A stretch of DNA of 64,000 nucleotides, taken from assembly GCF_029269265.1 (NCBI RefSeq), contig NZ_JARIXP010000003.1:300583-364582 (forward strand), read 5' to 3'. The translations under genes were made by a program, and so were the position numbers. The notes under the pieces were generated by a model, which worked only from the letters and a program-made list of their open reading frames with translations, did not search any database and was not told the DNA's origin. The number at the start of each line of letters is the position of its first letter. Position 1 is the first letter of the stretch. Positions 10,101 through 19,231 of the stretch are shown piece after piece. The stretch comes from Rheinheimera sp. 1928-s (lineage in GTDB: Bacteria > Pseudomonadota > Gammaproteobacteria > Enterobacterales > Alteromonadaceae).

Positions 10101-11789
10101 ATGCGCCTGGCTTTTTCTGTACTTTGTTTTGTTTCCGCTGCCAGCTCTTACGCCGCAGCACCAGCACCTCAACTGAAATTCAACCAAAGCGGTTACCACC
10201 ATCAGGGCCAAAAACTGGCGGTGATCCCAGGAAAAAGCCAACAAGCCTTTCAACTGGTCGCCTTGCCATCAGGCAAGATTGTGTTCAAGGGCCAAAGTTC
10301 GGAAGCTCAGCTTTGGGCTCCGGCAGGCGAAAGCGTCAGTATTGCAGATTTCACCAAAGTACAAACCAATGGCAGTTACCGACTGGAAGTTGCAGGCTAT
10401 GCAGCAGTTGAACTGCAGATTGCAGCCCAACCTTATGCCCAATTGCATGATGCAGCTATCAAAGCCTATTACTTCAACAGAGCTTCGCAGCAACTAGACA
10501 AAGCTTATGCTGGTGTCTGGGCCCGCCCTGCCGGGCACCCGGATGACAAAGTTAAAATACATGCCTCAGCAGCTTCCGCCAGCAGACCGACAGGCACCGT
10601 AGTTCAGTCGCCTAAAGGCTGGTATGACGCTGGTGATTACAATAAATACATAGTGAATTCCGGCATCAGTACTTTTACCTTGTTAGACGCCTGGACAGAC
10701 TTCACAGACTTTTACCGCCAGCGGCAATGGACTATCCCTGAATCTGGCAACAGCATGCCGGATTTGCTGGATGAAGTATTGTGGAATCTGGACTGGATGA
10801 GCAGCATGCAAGACCCTGCTGACGGCGGCGTTTACCATAAACTGACGACACTGAATTTTGAAGGCGCCGTTATGCCGCATCAGGCAGTAGCGCAACGTTA
10901 TCTGGTACAAAAAACTACGGCAGCCGCTTTAAACTTTGCCGCTGTAATGGCCAAAGCCAGCAGAGTGCTAAGCGAATTTGATAAAGAGCAACCAGGCAAA
11001 GCTGTTTTGTTCAGACAACAGGCTATTCAGGCATGGCAATGGGCCAGCAAGAATCCGGATATTCCTTATCAACAACCTGCGGATGTCAACACAGGCGCTT
11101 ATGGCGATAAAAATCTGGCAGATGAATTTGCATGGGCGGCGGCAGAGCTTTATCTACTAACGGGTGAAGAGCCTTATCTGCAACAGTTTTTCCAGCTGGC
11201 TCAGCCAGTACAAACCGCTTCATGGGCTTCGGTCGCTGCTTTGGGTTACTTCTCTTTGGCAAAAGAAGCAAATCGGCTGAAGCCAGCACAGCGCCAGTTG
11301 GTGTTCAGCGCTATTACAGCTGTGGCCGATCAATTTGCAGCTCAGCATCAGGCTTCAGCCTATAAAGTAGCTATGGTGCCGGAAGATTTTGTCTGGGGCA
11401 GTAATGCGGTGGCGATGAATAAAGCCATACTGCTGTATAAAGCCAACCAGATCACTGCAAAAGCCAGCTATGTGGAAGCAATGCAAGGCCTGCTGGATTA
11501 TGTGCTGGGTCGTAATCCGCTCGATTTATCTTATGTCACAGGTTTTGGTGTAAAAAGCCCACAGCATATCCATCACCGCCCCTCTGAAGCTGACGGTATA
11601 AAAGCACCAGTGCCGGGTTGGTTAGCAGGTGGTGCGCAGCCAGGACAGCAAGATAAATGTAAGTACAGCAGCACATTACCAGCCAAATCTTATGTCGACG
11701 ACTGGTGCAGCTATGCCAGCAACGAAGTCACCATCAACTGGAATGCGCCACTGGTGTATATGCTGGCCGCGTTTTCTCAGCCTGACTAA
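10101..11789 (+). CDS. GH9 endoglucanase/cellodextrinase, secreted
   Basis: The 562-residue glycoside hydrolase family 9 protein has a signal peptide (MRLAFSVLCFVSAASSYAAA). An N-terminal Ig-like CelD_N domain (about 25-110) precedes the alpha-barrel catalytic domain. Catalytic landmarks are GWYDAGDYNKYI (the DAGD aspartates), HHRPSEAD (the conserved His/Arg loop) and NEVTINWNAPLVY with the acid Glu. It hydrolyses beta-1,4-glucans or cello-oligosaccharides. ATG 10101 is chosen because AAGGA lies just upstream and it opens a proper signal peptide; a much longer frame runs back into transketolase. It follows the xylan genes on the same strand but after an 88-base gap with a hairpin. Confidence 0.93.
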   Translation: MRLAFSVLCFVSAASSYAAAPAPQLKFNQSGYHHQGQKLAVIPGKSQQAFQLVALPSGKIVFKGQSSEAQLWAPAGESVSIADFTKVQTNGSYRLEVAGYAAVELQIAAQPYAQLHDAAIKAYYFNRASQQLDKAYAGVWARPAGHPDDKVKIHASAASASRPTGTVVQSPKGWYDAGDYNKYIVNSGISTFTLLDAWTDFTDFYRQRQWTIPESGNSMPDLLDEVLWNLDWMSSMQDPADGGVYHKLTTLNFEGAVMPHQAVAQRYLVQKTTAAALNFAAVMAKASRVLSEFDKEQPGKAVLFRQQAIQAWQWASKNPDIPYQQPADVNTGAYGDKNLADEFAWAAAELYLLTGEEPYLQQFFQLAQPVQTASWASVAALGYFSLAKEANRLKPAQRQLVFSAITAVADQFAAQHQASAYKVAMVPEDFVWGSNAVAMNKAILLYKANQITAKASYVEAMQGLLDYVLGRNPLDLSYVTGFGVKSPQHIHHRPSEADGIKAPVPGWLAGGAQPGQQDKCKYSSTLPAKSYVDDWCSYASNEVTINWNAPLVYMLAAFSQPD

Positions 11790-11799
11790 CCTTCTCAAG

Positions 11800-11821
11800 G
11801 GCCAGAGTTAAAACTCTGGCC
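11800..11821 (+). terminator. Hairpin after the GH9 gene
   Basis: Perfect stem GGCCAGAGTT / AACTCTGGCC, ten bases after the GH9 stop. No T-run follows, so termination may be weak or factor-assisted. The rest of the gap up to 12059 shows a 12-base palindrome ACTCATATGAGT before TTTTTT near 11852-11868, and no gene. Confidence 0.5.
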
Positions 11822-12059
11822 TGCCCAGCCTCCACACCTAAATAGTTACACACTCATATGAGTTTTTTGTCCTCTCATCGCAAGCTGTCATAGACGACAG
11901 ACCGAATACGTATGCAATGCCTTGTATAAAAAAGTTAAAAAACCAACTATTCAACCGGGCTATCACAGGGTGAGGCTCAGGCCCACTTTGAATCACGCAC
12001 AGAGGATGCAGTTGTCGTGGTTTTTGTGGGGATTTGTAGATTAAAAAAGAGATACAATA

Positions 12060-13958
12060 ATGCTTAAATCACCACTAAAACTACTCACACTCTCGTGCTT
12101 AGCAGCCACAAGCTTTCTTTACAGCACCATAAGCTTGGCTTTTTGCCCCCAAACCTCTGACGCAACGCCAAAAGGTCCTATTCCGCTGAACGAGCAAGGA
12201 GAATTTGTGCCGCTTTGGGCTAAAAGCGCGACCTGGTATCAAATTTTCCCAGAACGCTTCCGTGATGGCGACCCGTCGAATAATCCTACTGCAAAAGATC
12301 TGCTGGGCGCAGATCCTGCTGAACCACCAAAAGAGTGGCGAATTCATCCCTGGGGCAGTGACTGGTACAAATTACAGCCCTACGAAGTGGCAAATGGCGA
12401 AGCTGAATTATGGAAACATTTGCTGCGTCGTCGTTATGGTGGCGACTTGCAAGGCATTATCGACAAGTTAGACTACATAAAAGGCCTGGGCTTTAACGCG
12501 ATTTACCTGAACCCTATATTTGACGCGCCATCCCTGCATAAATATGACGGTGCCAGTTACCATCATGTCGACCCTAATTTTGGCCCCGATCCAAAGGGTG
12601 ATAGGGCTATGATGGCCAAAGAGAACCCGCTTGACCCATCAACCTGGGTCTGGACTAAAGCCGATGAACTAGCGCTGGAGTTAATTAAACAGGCCAAACA
12701 ACGGGGCATCAGAGTTATTTTTGATGGCGTCTTTAACCATATGGGTGTCAATAGCTTTGCCTTCCAGCATCTGAAACAGCACCAACAAAACTCGCCTTAT
12801 AAAGACTGGTTTACGGTGAAGAGCTTTGATAACAAACAGACTGGCAGCACCTTTAGCTACGAAGGCTGGTTTGGCGTGTCTTCGTTACCAGAATTTAAAG
12901 AGGACAATAAAGGACTAGCCGCAGGTCCGCGGGATTATATTTTTGCCGCAACAGAGCGCTGGATGAACCCGAAAGGCAAAGGTACAGAATACGGCGTGGA
13001 TGGCTGGCGATTAGATGTGGCCTTTTGTGTAGCTCATGGCTTTTGGAAAGATTGGCGCCGCCATGTCAAAACCATCAATCCACAAGCTTACATTACCGCT
13101 GAACTGGTGATGCCTTCCGAGCAAGTGAAACCTTATTTTCAGGGCGATGAGTTTGATGGCGAGATGAACTACAACTTCGCCTTTAACGCTGCTGAATTTA
13201 TGTTTAATCCAGCTCCGCATAAAATCAGCCCTACTCAGTTCGATGCCAAGCTGGCACAGGACAGAGCCTTGTATCCTAAAGGCGTAGCTTACGTCACGCA
13301 AAATCTGTTTGGCAGTCACGACTCAAACCGTATTGGATCTCATATCGTAAATAGAGGCATAGGTAATTTCCGCGATTGGGGTAAGTACTTCCAGCTATCT
13401 CAGGTCGGTAGCAACCCTGCCTATCAGGTGCGTAAACCTAATGCTGAAGAAATTCGTCTGCAAAAACTATTTGTTATTTTCCAGATGACCTATGTCGGAG
13501 CGCCTATGGTGTATTACGGAGATGAAGTAGGAATGTGGGGAGCCAACGACCCGGATGACCGTAAACCTATGGTTTGGGACGATATCAACTATGAAGACGA
13601 AGTCACTCAGCCTGACGGCAGTAAACGCCCGGCTGATGCAGTGACCGTTAACAAAGATCTGCAACAACACTATAGTAAGCTACTGAAATTACGAAATAGC
13701 TTACCGGCTTTGCAGTTGGGTAGTTTTACCACCCTAGTAGCAGACGATGGCCGTGATCTTTATGCTTTTGAGCGTAGTTATCAGCAACAGCAAGTAAGGG
13801 TGTTGTTAAACAACAGCAATAGCTCTGCCGAATTTGAGCTCAGCCATGATGGCCTGAACTGGCAAGAGCAACTTGATAAACTTTCGGTCAGTCGCAAAGG
13901 GGACAAAATCTATCTGACCGTGCCCGCCAAATGGGGCGCTGTGCTGGTCGCTCAGTAG
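12060..13958 (+). CDS. GH13 alpha-amylase family enzyme (neopullulanase/cyclomaltodextrinase type), secreted
   Basis: The 632-residue protein starts with a signal peptide ending near LAFC. The GH13 barrel begins with ATWYQIFPERFRDGDPSNN. The four conserved regions are FDGVFNH, GVDGWRLDVA (nucleophile Asp319), ITAELVMP (acid Glu348) and NLFGSHDSNR (Asp421). The arrangement resembles maltodextrin- or cyclodextrin-hydrolysing enzymes rather than large starch amylases. A strong terminator follows. No maltodextrin transporter or other starch gene is adjacent, so it stands as a single transcription unit. Confidence 0.9.
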   Translation: MLKSPLKLLTLSCLAATSFLYSTISLAFCPQTSDATPKGPIPLNEQGEFVPLWAKSATWYQIFPERFRDGDPSNNPTAKDLLGADPAEPPKEWRIHPWGSDWYKLQPYEVANGEAELWKHLLRRRYGGDLQGIIDKLDYIKGLGFNAIYLNPIFDAPSLHKYDGASYHHVDPNFGPDPKGDRAMMAKENPLDPSTWVWTKADELALELIKQAKQRGIRVIFDGVFNHMGVNSFAFQHLKQHQQNSPYKDWFTVKSFDNKQTGSTFSYEGWFGVSSLPEFKEDNKGLAAGPRDYIFAATERWMNPKGKGTEYGVDGWRLDVAFCVAHGFWKDWRRHVKTINPQAYITAELVMPSEQVKPYFQGDEFDGEMNYNFAFNAAEFMFNPAPHKISPTQFDAKLAQDRALYPKGVAYVTQNLFGSHDSNRIGSHIVNRGIGNFRDWGKYFQLSQVGSNPAYQVRKPNAEEIRLQKLFVIFQMTYVGAPMVYYGDEVGMWGANDPDDRKPMVWDDINYEDEVTQPDGSKRPADAVTVNKDLQQHYSKLLKLRNSLPALQLGSFTTLVADDGRDLYAFERSYQQQQVRVLLNNSNSSAEFELSHDGLNWQEQLDKLSVSRKGDKIYLTVPAKWGAVLVAQ

Positions 13959-13983
13959 CTTTGACAGCAGAGGAGATTCAAAG

Positions 13984-14015
13984 AGGCTACAGCTGGATTG
14001 GCTGTAGCCTTTTTT
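13984..14015 (+). terminator. Rho-independent terminator after GH13
   Basis: Stem AGGCTACAGC (13984-13993) pairs with GCTGTAGCCT (14001-14010), followed by a run of T. It lies between the convergent GH13 and MFS genes. Confidence 0.88.
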
Positions 14016-14026
14016 AAGTCACCTAT

Positions 14027-15205
14027 CTAACAAGCTGCAACTGGATTCTCCTGGCTGCGTTGCTGACGGCTACGCCTGAACCATAACACCATCATAAGTC
14101 CCAACAGAGCTGTACCGGCACCAGCCAAAGGCACATAACTCAAGCCTAAACCTGTTTTGATAATGGCGGCACCCAAGACGGCGCCCAAAGCATTACCCAG
14201 ATTAAAAGCGCCTATGTTCATTGCAGCAGCTAAATTGGGCGCAGCTTTGGCTTCTTGTACCACCAATGATTGCAGTGGCGGAACCAAAGCAAAACTGGCA
14301 ATACCCCATAAAAAAATCAAAGGCGCGACAATCATTGGCGATGACACAGTCATAGAGAACAAAGCTAATAACAAAGTGACAGCAACCAAAGAGGTGATAA
14401 GAGTTAAATCCAGTGAGCGATCAGCAAAACGGCCACCCAGATAATTTCCTACCGCCAAACCTGTACCGTACAACACCAGCATTGCTGTGACAAAAGCCGT
14501 TGATGCATGGGTTTCATCCTGCAATATAGGCACTATGTAAGTAAATACAGTAAACATTGAGCTTGAACTGACCACTGTTAACAACAAAGCCGCTAACACC
14601 GAGCCTTTGCTCAAGACTCTGAGCTCATTACGCACATTGGCTTTGCCTTCGTTCGCCAGTGGCGGCAATGACAAGCGCAGCGCCAGCATAGTAATTACCC
14701 CTATCACGGCCATAGCAAAAAAAGCAGGACGCCAGCCAATGACTTCACCAACATAGGCAGCCAGAGGAACACCTCCAATAGTAGCTATGGTCAAACCGGA
14801 AAACATAGCTGCTACAGCAGCAGAGCGTTTTTCTGGCGGCACAATACTCATAGCAACAACAGAGCCAACGCCAAAAAAAGCACCATGATTAAATGAAGTA
14901 ACAATACGCCCAAACAACAACAGGTTATAGCTATCCGCCATAGCGGAGATCAGGTTGCCGAGGGTAAAAATTCCCATAGATAACAGCAACAGGTTGCGGC
15001 GACTCATATTGGCAAAAACTAAGGTCATTAAAGGTGCGCCAATCAGCACACCAAAGGCATAAGCGCTAATTAACATGCCCGCTGTTGGAATAGAAACAGC
15101 TAAGTCATTGGCAATAACAGGTAACATCCCCATGGGGGAAAATTCGGTGACACCTATACCAAAAGCCCCCAGTGCAAGGGCCAGTAAAGGAATATTGATT
15201 TTCAT
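14027..15205 (-). CDS. MFS transporter, drug/sugar efflux type (AraJ-like, DHA1)
   Basis: A 392-residue inner-membrane protein with about 12 hydrophobic segments and the DHA1 hallmark GAFGIGVTEFSPMGMLP in helix 1, followed by loop and helix motifs FANMSRRNLLL and GRIVTSFNHGAFFGVG. This group includes AraJ- and CmlA/YdhP-like exporters. ATG 15205 begins directly with the first membrane helix; an upstream ATG at 15280 would add 25 non-conserved residues and run into the LysR promoter. It is divergent from the LysR gene at 15304, which probably regulates it. The substrate is unknown. Confidence 0.88.
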   Translation of the reverse strand: MKINIPLLALALGAFGIGVTEFSPMGMLPVIANDLAVSIPTAGMLISAYAFGVLIGAPLMTLVFANMSRRNLLLLSMGIFTLGNLISAMADSYNLLLFGRIVTSFNHGAFFGVGSVVAMSIVPPEKRSAAVAAMFSGLTIATIGGVPLAAYVGEVIGWRPAFFAMAVIGVITMLALRLSLPPLANEGKANVRNELRVLSKGSVLAALLLTVVSSSSMFTVFTYIVPILQDETHASTAFVTAMLVLYGTGLAVGNYLGGRFADRSLDLTLITSLVAVTLLLALFSMTVSSPMIVAPLIFLWGIASFALVPPLQSLVVQEAKAAPNLAAAMNIGAFNLGNALGAVLGAAIIKTGLGLSYVPLAGAGTALLGLMMVLWFRRSRQQRSQENPVAAC

Positions 15206-15221
15206 ACAAAGTCTCGCTAAT

Positions 15222-15252
15222 TTGTGATGCGAAGGAATATAAACAATCACAA
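15222..15252. promoter_or_regulatory. Inverted repeat TTGTGAT-N17-ATCACAA, candidate LysR operator
   Basis: Perfect 7-base arms at 15222-15228 and 15246-15252 sit between the divergent MFS and LysR starts. A third partial half-site, TCACAA, abuts the LysR start codon at 15298-15303. The arm spacing is too wide for CRP, and the position suits autoregulation by the LysR protein. Confidence 0.5.
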
Positions 15253-15303
15253 CACCAAGAAAAAGTAGCGCAGGATACATTCAGTTTTGCTTCGGAGTCA
15301 CAA

Positions 15304-16218
15304 ATGAGCGCTGAAAAGACAGGAAAGACAGATCGAACAGCTGAAATGGAGACCTTTTTGTCCGTTGCCTGCACGGGAAGTTTAAGCGCAGCAGCCCGTG
15401 AATTAGATCTCACCCCATCCGCAGTCAGCCGTATTATGACCCGTCTTGAAAAACGTCTGGGCGTCAGGCTTATAGTTCGCAGCACCCGCAAACTGCGTTT
15501 AACCAGTGAAGGGGAATCTTATGCACTGGCAGCCCGACGGATTTTAAAAGATTTGGAGGACACAGAAGCCAGTATTGCCAGCCGTGGCAGTCCAAGTGGC
15601 ATGATCAAAGTCACCACAGCAACGGCGCATAGCCGCCTGACCATAGTGCCGCTGCTGAAAGAGTTTCTACAACGTTATCCGGATATCCGCCTTGAAATCG
15701 ATGTATCAGACCAAATCCGCGATGTTCATGCTGGTCATGTCGATGTTGCCATCCGTTTTGGCCCCTTGCCGGATAGCGGCCTGCATGCCCGCCGTTTGGG
15801 TGAAACAGGCCGGGTTGTGCTTGCGTCCCCTGAATATCTGGCCAAAGCCGGAGTACCCCAAACACCAGCTGATTTAACAAAGCACAATTGCCTGGATTTC
15901 AGTTTCAGACGACTGGAACCTGGCTGGCCATTTCGTGAAAATGAACAGGACTATATGCTCGCAGTCAGCGGCAATGTGATAGCAAATAATGGTGAAACGC
16001 TGGTTGAACTGGCCCTGCAGGGCATAGGCATTACCCGTGTCGGCCGTTTTCATGTGCAGCAGGCATTGGCAACAGGCCAACTTGTAGCTTTACTTGAAGA
16101 GTACAATCCGCAGGACCGCGAAGCTATTCATGCAGTTTTTATTGGTGGCCATACTATGCCGGCCAGAATACGGGTATTTGTCGATTATCTGGTGGAGAAG
16201 ATGACGGACACTAGCTAA
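15304..16218 (+). CDS. LysR-family transcriptional regulator
   Basis: The 304-residue protein has the LysR winged helix-turn-helix at about residues 15-75 (GSLSAAARELDLTPSAVSRIMTRLEKRLGVRL) and a periplasmic-binding-like effector domain from about 105. It resembles the DsdC/PecT-like group of single-domain repressors and activators of MFS and oxidoreductase genes. It is divergent from the MFS gene with a palindrome between them. Its stop codon overlaps that of the convergent LysR gene. Confidence 0.93.
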   Translation: MSAEKTGKTDRTAEMETFLSVACTGSLSAAARELDLTPSAVSRIMTRLEKRLGVRLIVRSTRKLRLTSEGESYALAARRILKDLEDTEASIASRGSPSGMIKVTTATAHSRLTIVPLLKEFLQRYPDIRLEIDVSDQIRDVHAGHVDVAIRFGPLPDSGLHARRLGETGRVVLASPEYLAKAGVPQTPADLTKHNCLDFSFRRLEPGWPFRENEQDYMLAVSGNVIANNGETLVELALQGIGITRVGRFHVQQALATGQLVALLEEYNPQDREAIHAVFIGGHTMPARIRVFVDYLVEKMTDTS

Positions 16219-17135
16219 GTCGCAGATATAGCCCCTCGTTTCTCTACCAGAAAGTCGAGCAGCGCACGCACTTTGGATGGCATATGCTGCCGTGACGGAG
16301 TGTATAAATAAAAACCAGCCTGGCTATATTTCCAATCACTTAACACCTGCACCAGACTGCCATCGGCCAGCTGCTGCTGTATCGAAATATCAAGATGCTG
16401 ACTTAACCCTATGCCCTGCAATGTTGCCCTTGTCATGCTTTGATCATCATTCAGTATCAGGTTTCCGGCAACGGACTGAGTAAAGTGCCGCCCATCCTTG
16501 CCAGGCTCGTTGAAATCCCATGCACGGATGGCTCCGGTACTGGCATAACGGTAATTGATGCAGTTGTGCTGTGCCAGATCTGCCGGAGTTTGTGGCACCC
16601 CATAGTGCTCAAAGTAAGAAGGTGCGCCCACTACCACCATAGCAAGCTCAGGACTAACAGGAACAGCAACCACATGATCGGCAAGGCTTTGGCCTAAACG
16701 TATGCCGAAATCGCAGCCATCGGCAATAATATTGGACAGCGTATCGTCCAGGATCAGTTCAAGCCTGATCTGCGGATAACGCCGGTAAAATTCAGCCAAT
16801 TGAGGTTCGACTAAAGTGCGTGCAGCCAGTCGTGAGGTATTAATCCGGATTAGGCCTGATGGCTCTGCCGCGCTGTCCCCCAGGTTTTGCACTGCATCTT
16901 CAATCTGAGCCAGACTGCTATTCAAAGTATCAAACAACTGCTGACCAGCCTCTGTCAGCGACATATCGCGGGTGGTGCGATACAGCAGCTTTACGCCGAT
17001 CTGGTGCTCTAAAGCTTTCAGATTCTGCGACAAAGCAGCACGGGACACGCCCATTTCTTCCGCTGCACGGGTAAAACTGCGATGCCGGGCTATATGGGTA
17101 AACCAGGCCAGAGATGGTAGCAAAGACGGATTCAT
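16215..17135 (-). CDS. LysR-family transcriptional regulator
   Basis: The 306-residue LysR protein has its DNA-binding helix-turn-helix at about 18-60 (RSFTRAAEEMGVSRAALSQNLKALE) and an effector domain with the PSGLIRINTSRLAARTLV opening. It is divergent from the operon at 17245-20096 and is its likely regulator. The last bases overlap the stop of the LysR gene on the other strand (stops at 16215-16217 and 16216-16218). The two regulators are clearly different sequences, not a recent duplication. Confidence 0.93.
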   Translation of the reverse strand: MNPSLLPSLAWFTHIARHRSFTRAAEEMGVSRAALSQNLKALEHQIGVKLLYRTTRDMSLTEAGQQLFDTLNSSLAQIEDAVQNLGDSAAEPSGLIRINTSRLAARTLVEPQLAEFYRRYPQIRLELILDDTLSNIIADGCDFGIRLGQSLADHVVAVPVSPELAMVVVGAPSYFEHYGVPQTPADLAQHNCINYRYASTGAIRAWDFNEPGKDGRHFTQSVAGNLILNDDQSMTRATLQGIGLSQHLDISIQQQLADGSLVQVLSDWKYSQAGFYLYTPSRQHMPSKVRALLDFLVEKRGAISAT

Positions 17136-17244
17136 GGCGTTATTGTAAACCTGAGCTTAACTCTCATGTCTGGATTCTAGTCTTCTTTTTAACCAATGCA
17201 ATACTTATGATTTGATCTCCCTGAACAGCCTAGAGAGATCTGAC

Positions 17245-18051
17245 ATGATAGTGATAAAGCGGCTACCTCTTCATCCTCAGCAAAAACTCCGTATTGCTGT
17301 GCTGTTAAGCGGCCTGGTAGTGCTGTGCTGCACAGCCATTTTTGCCAAGGCAAATCCCACTCATGCGGTTTCCGGCGAAAGCAGTTTTGCGTTAGCAACC
17401 GGCAGCATTGTCGTCAGCCAGGTCATGCAGATGAGTGTGGTGATCGAAACGCCCGCCGGAGTCATTTACACCGACCCGACTCAAGGGAAATCCCGGTATT
17501 CAGCCTATCCAACACCAGACCTTATTCTGATCTCCCATGAGCATCACGAACATTTTGATCACACAACGCTGGAACAGCTTGTGGGTCCGACTACGCGCAT
17601 AGTTGTGCCGCCTTTTGTTATGCAGCAACTTCCGGCCAGCCTGAAAAGCCAGGCTGTAGCTTTGGCCAATGGCGAAATGGCGGAATTAGGTAACATCAGA
17701 GTGGAGGCTATTCCTGCTTATGGTCTGAGAGGCCAGTCAGCCCGCTGGCACCCTTTTGGTAGGGGAAATGGTTATGTGCTGACTGTTGATGGTCAGCGGC
17801 TTTATATCGCAGGTTCCACAGAGGCCACACCAGAAGTGCTGCAACTGCAAAATATTAATATCGCCTTCCTGCCGTTATACCCGCCTTATGCCATGGGGGT
17901 GAATGACGCAATTCAGGCAGTGCAAGCCATCAAACCTCAATTTACTTACATCTATCAGTACAACAGTCGCAGCACAAGGGACAACTTCATCCAAAAGATG
18001 AACAACAACCCCGTCAACACCATTGTGGTTGCACCGGATATCCCATTCTGA
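17245..18051 (+). CDS. Metallo-beta-lactamase-fold hydrolase with N-terminal membrane/signal segment
   Basis: A 268-residue protein of the UlaG-like MBL group. A hydrophobic N-terminal segment (about residues 15-35) suggests export or anchoring. The metal motif is SHEHHEHFDH, and later metal positions fit GSTEATPE and the final YIYQYNS stretch. The ATG at 17245 follows AGAGAGA; a longer TTG frame from 17212 lacks a ribosome site. It is the first gene of an apparent three-gene operon with a Gfo/Idh/MocA oxidoreductase and an SDR, divergent from a LysR gene. The substrate is unknown. Confidence 0.85.
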   Translation: MIVIKRLPLHPQQKLRIAVLLSGLVVLCCTAIFAKANPTHAVSGESSFALATGSIVVSQVMQMSVVIETPAGVIYTDPTQGKSRYSAYPTPDLILISHEHHEHFDHTTLEQLVGPTTRIVVPPFVMQQLPASLKSQAVALANGEMAELGNIRVEAIPAYGLRGQSARWHPFGRGNGYVLTVDGQRLYIAGSTEATPEVLQLQNINIAFLPLYPPYAMGVNDAIQAVQAIKPQFTYIYQYNSRSTRDNFIQKMNNNPVNTIVVAPDIPF

Positions 18052-18100
18052 GGCAACTTTTGTTCCCGTTTTATTTCACTCTTATCAATGGAGAAAACCT

Positions 18101-19231
18101 ATGTCGACTAAACAATTGCGTGTCGGAATTATCGGCGCAGATACACAAGCAAGCTGGGCCGGAGCCTCACATGTTCCGGCTATTCAGGCGAACCCTGCAT
18201 TGCGGCTTGCTGCTGTGGCCACCCGCCGTGAAGAGAGTGCCAAAGCCGCAGCAGAGGCTTTTGGTGCTGAACACTGGTACGCCAACCCTTACGATCTGAT
18301 TAACGATGATAGCATCGATATTGTCACTATTGCCGTCAAAGTGCCAGCACATAAGGAGTTAGTACTGGCAGCTTTGGCGGCGAACAAAGCCGTTTATTGT
18401 GAAGCCCCTTTAGGTTCGACCTTGGCGGAAACTGCAGAGATGGCTGCAGCAGTGGGCTCATTGCATACAGCTATTGGCCTGCAGGGACGGATGAATCCTT
18501 CAGTGCGACGCGCTGCAGAGCTAATTGCCGCAGGCAAGATTGGCAAGCTGATGTCTGCCAATGTCAGAGCGACCACCTTCGGATTTGGCCCTCAATCCTC
18601 CAGTGTCTATGACTATTTCAACAAAGCGGCCTCAGGCGCAAGCTTTCTGACGATTACGACCGCTCATGTGCTGGATCTGGTTGAAGCTGTACTTGGCAAC
18701 ATCACCGAAGTTGATGCCCGCACTGAGCTGCTGTGGCCGGAGATCCAACTGGTAGATACAGGTGAAACGTCTGTTCGTGAAATCCCTGATCATCTGGATC
18801 TGATAGCAAAAACAGCTTTAGGCGCCTCTGTCTCTGTGCAGGTACTGGCTGGTATTCCGCCTGAAGATGCACATTTTGTGCTGGAAATTCGTGGTTACAC
18901 AGGTTGGATCAAGCTCACAGGTCATCATCTGGCCGGAGTTCAGGTGGGCGATCTAAACCTGTCAGCAAGTACAGACTTTGCTCAGCCAGATTCTCCGATA
19001 GCGTCTGGCTCCGTTGGTCCAACAGCTGCGGATTTCTGGACGGGCGCATCCATCAATGTCGGCGAAGTTTACGCCAGTCTCGCACGCGATATAACCGCAA
19101 ATACCTTCACTACTAAAGGTTTTGCCCATGCACTGCACAATAGTCGTCTGATTGCTGCGGTAGAACGCGCAGCCCAAGGCGGCACAAGACAATATCCTCT
19201 GAACAAAGGAGATCATCATGCAAACAAATGA
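18101..19231 (+). CDS. Gfo/Idh/MocA-family oxidoreductase
   Basis: The 376-residue NAD(P)-dependent sugar-type dehydrogenase has an N-terminal Rossmann fold (LRVGIIGADTQASWAGASHVPA) and the family EAPLGSTLAE stretch in place of the usual EKP motif, so the catalytic lysine position is altered. The C-terminal alpha/beta domain follows. The start at 18101 has GGAG seven bases upstream. It sits 49 bases after the MBL gene and overlaps the next gene by 14 bases. Members of this family often act on cyclitols or sugar acids; the substrate here cannot be told. Confidence 0.88.
   Translation: MSTKQLRVGIIGADTQASWAGASHVPAIQANPALRLAAVATRREESAKAAAEAFGAEHWYANPYDLINDDSIDIVTIAVKVPAHKELVLAALAANKAVYCEAPLGSTLAETAEMAAAVGSLHTAIGLQGRMNPSVRRAAELIAAGKIGKLMSANVRATTFGFGPQSSSVYDYFNKAASGASFLTITTAHVLDLVEAVLGNITEVDARTELLWPEIQLVDTGETSVREIPDHLDLIAKTALGASVSVQVLAGIPPEDAHFVLEIRGYTGWIKLTGHHLAGVQVGDLNLSASTDFAQPDSPIASGSVGPTAADFWTGASINVGEVYASLARDITANTFTTKGFAHALHNSRLIAAVERAAQGGTRQYPLNKGDHHANK

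Noticed and set aside
15222..15252. CRP site reading of TTGTGAT...ATCACAA
   Set aside because: CRP sites need six bases between TGTGA and TCACA; here the spacer is far longer.
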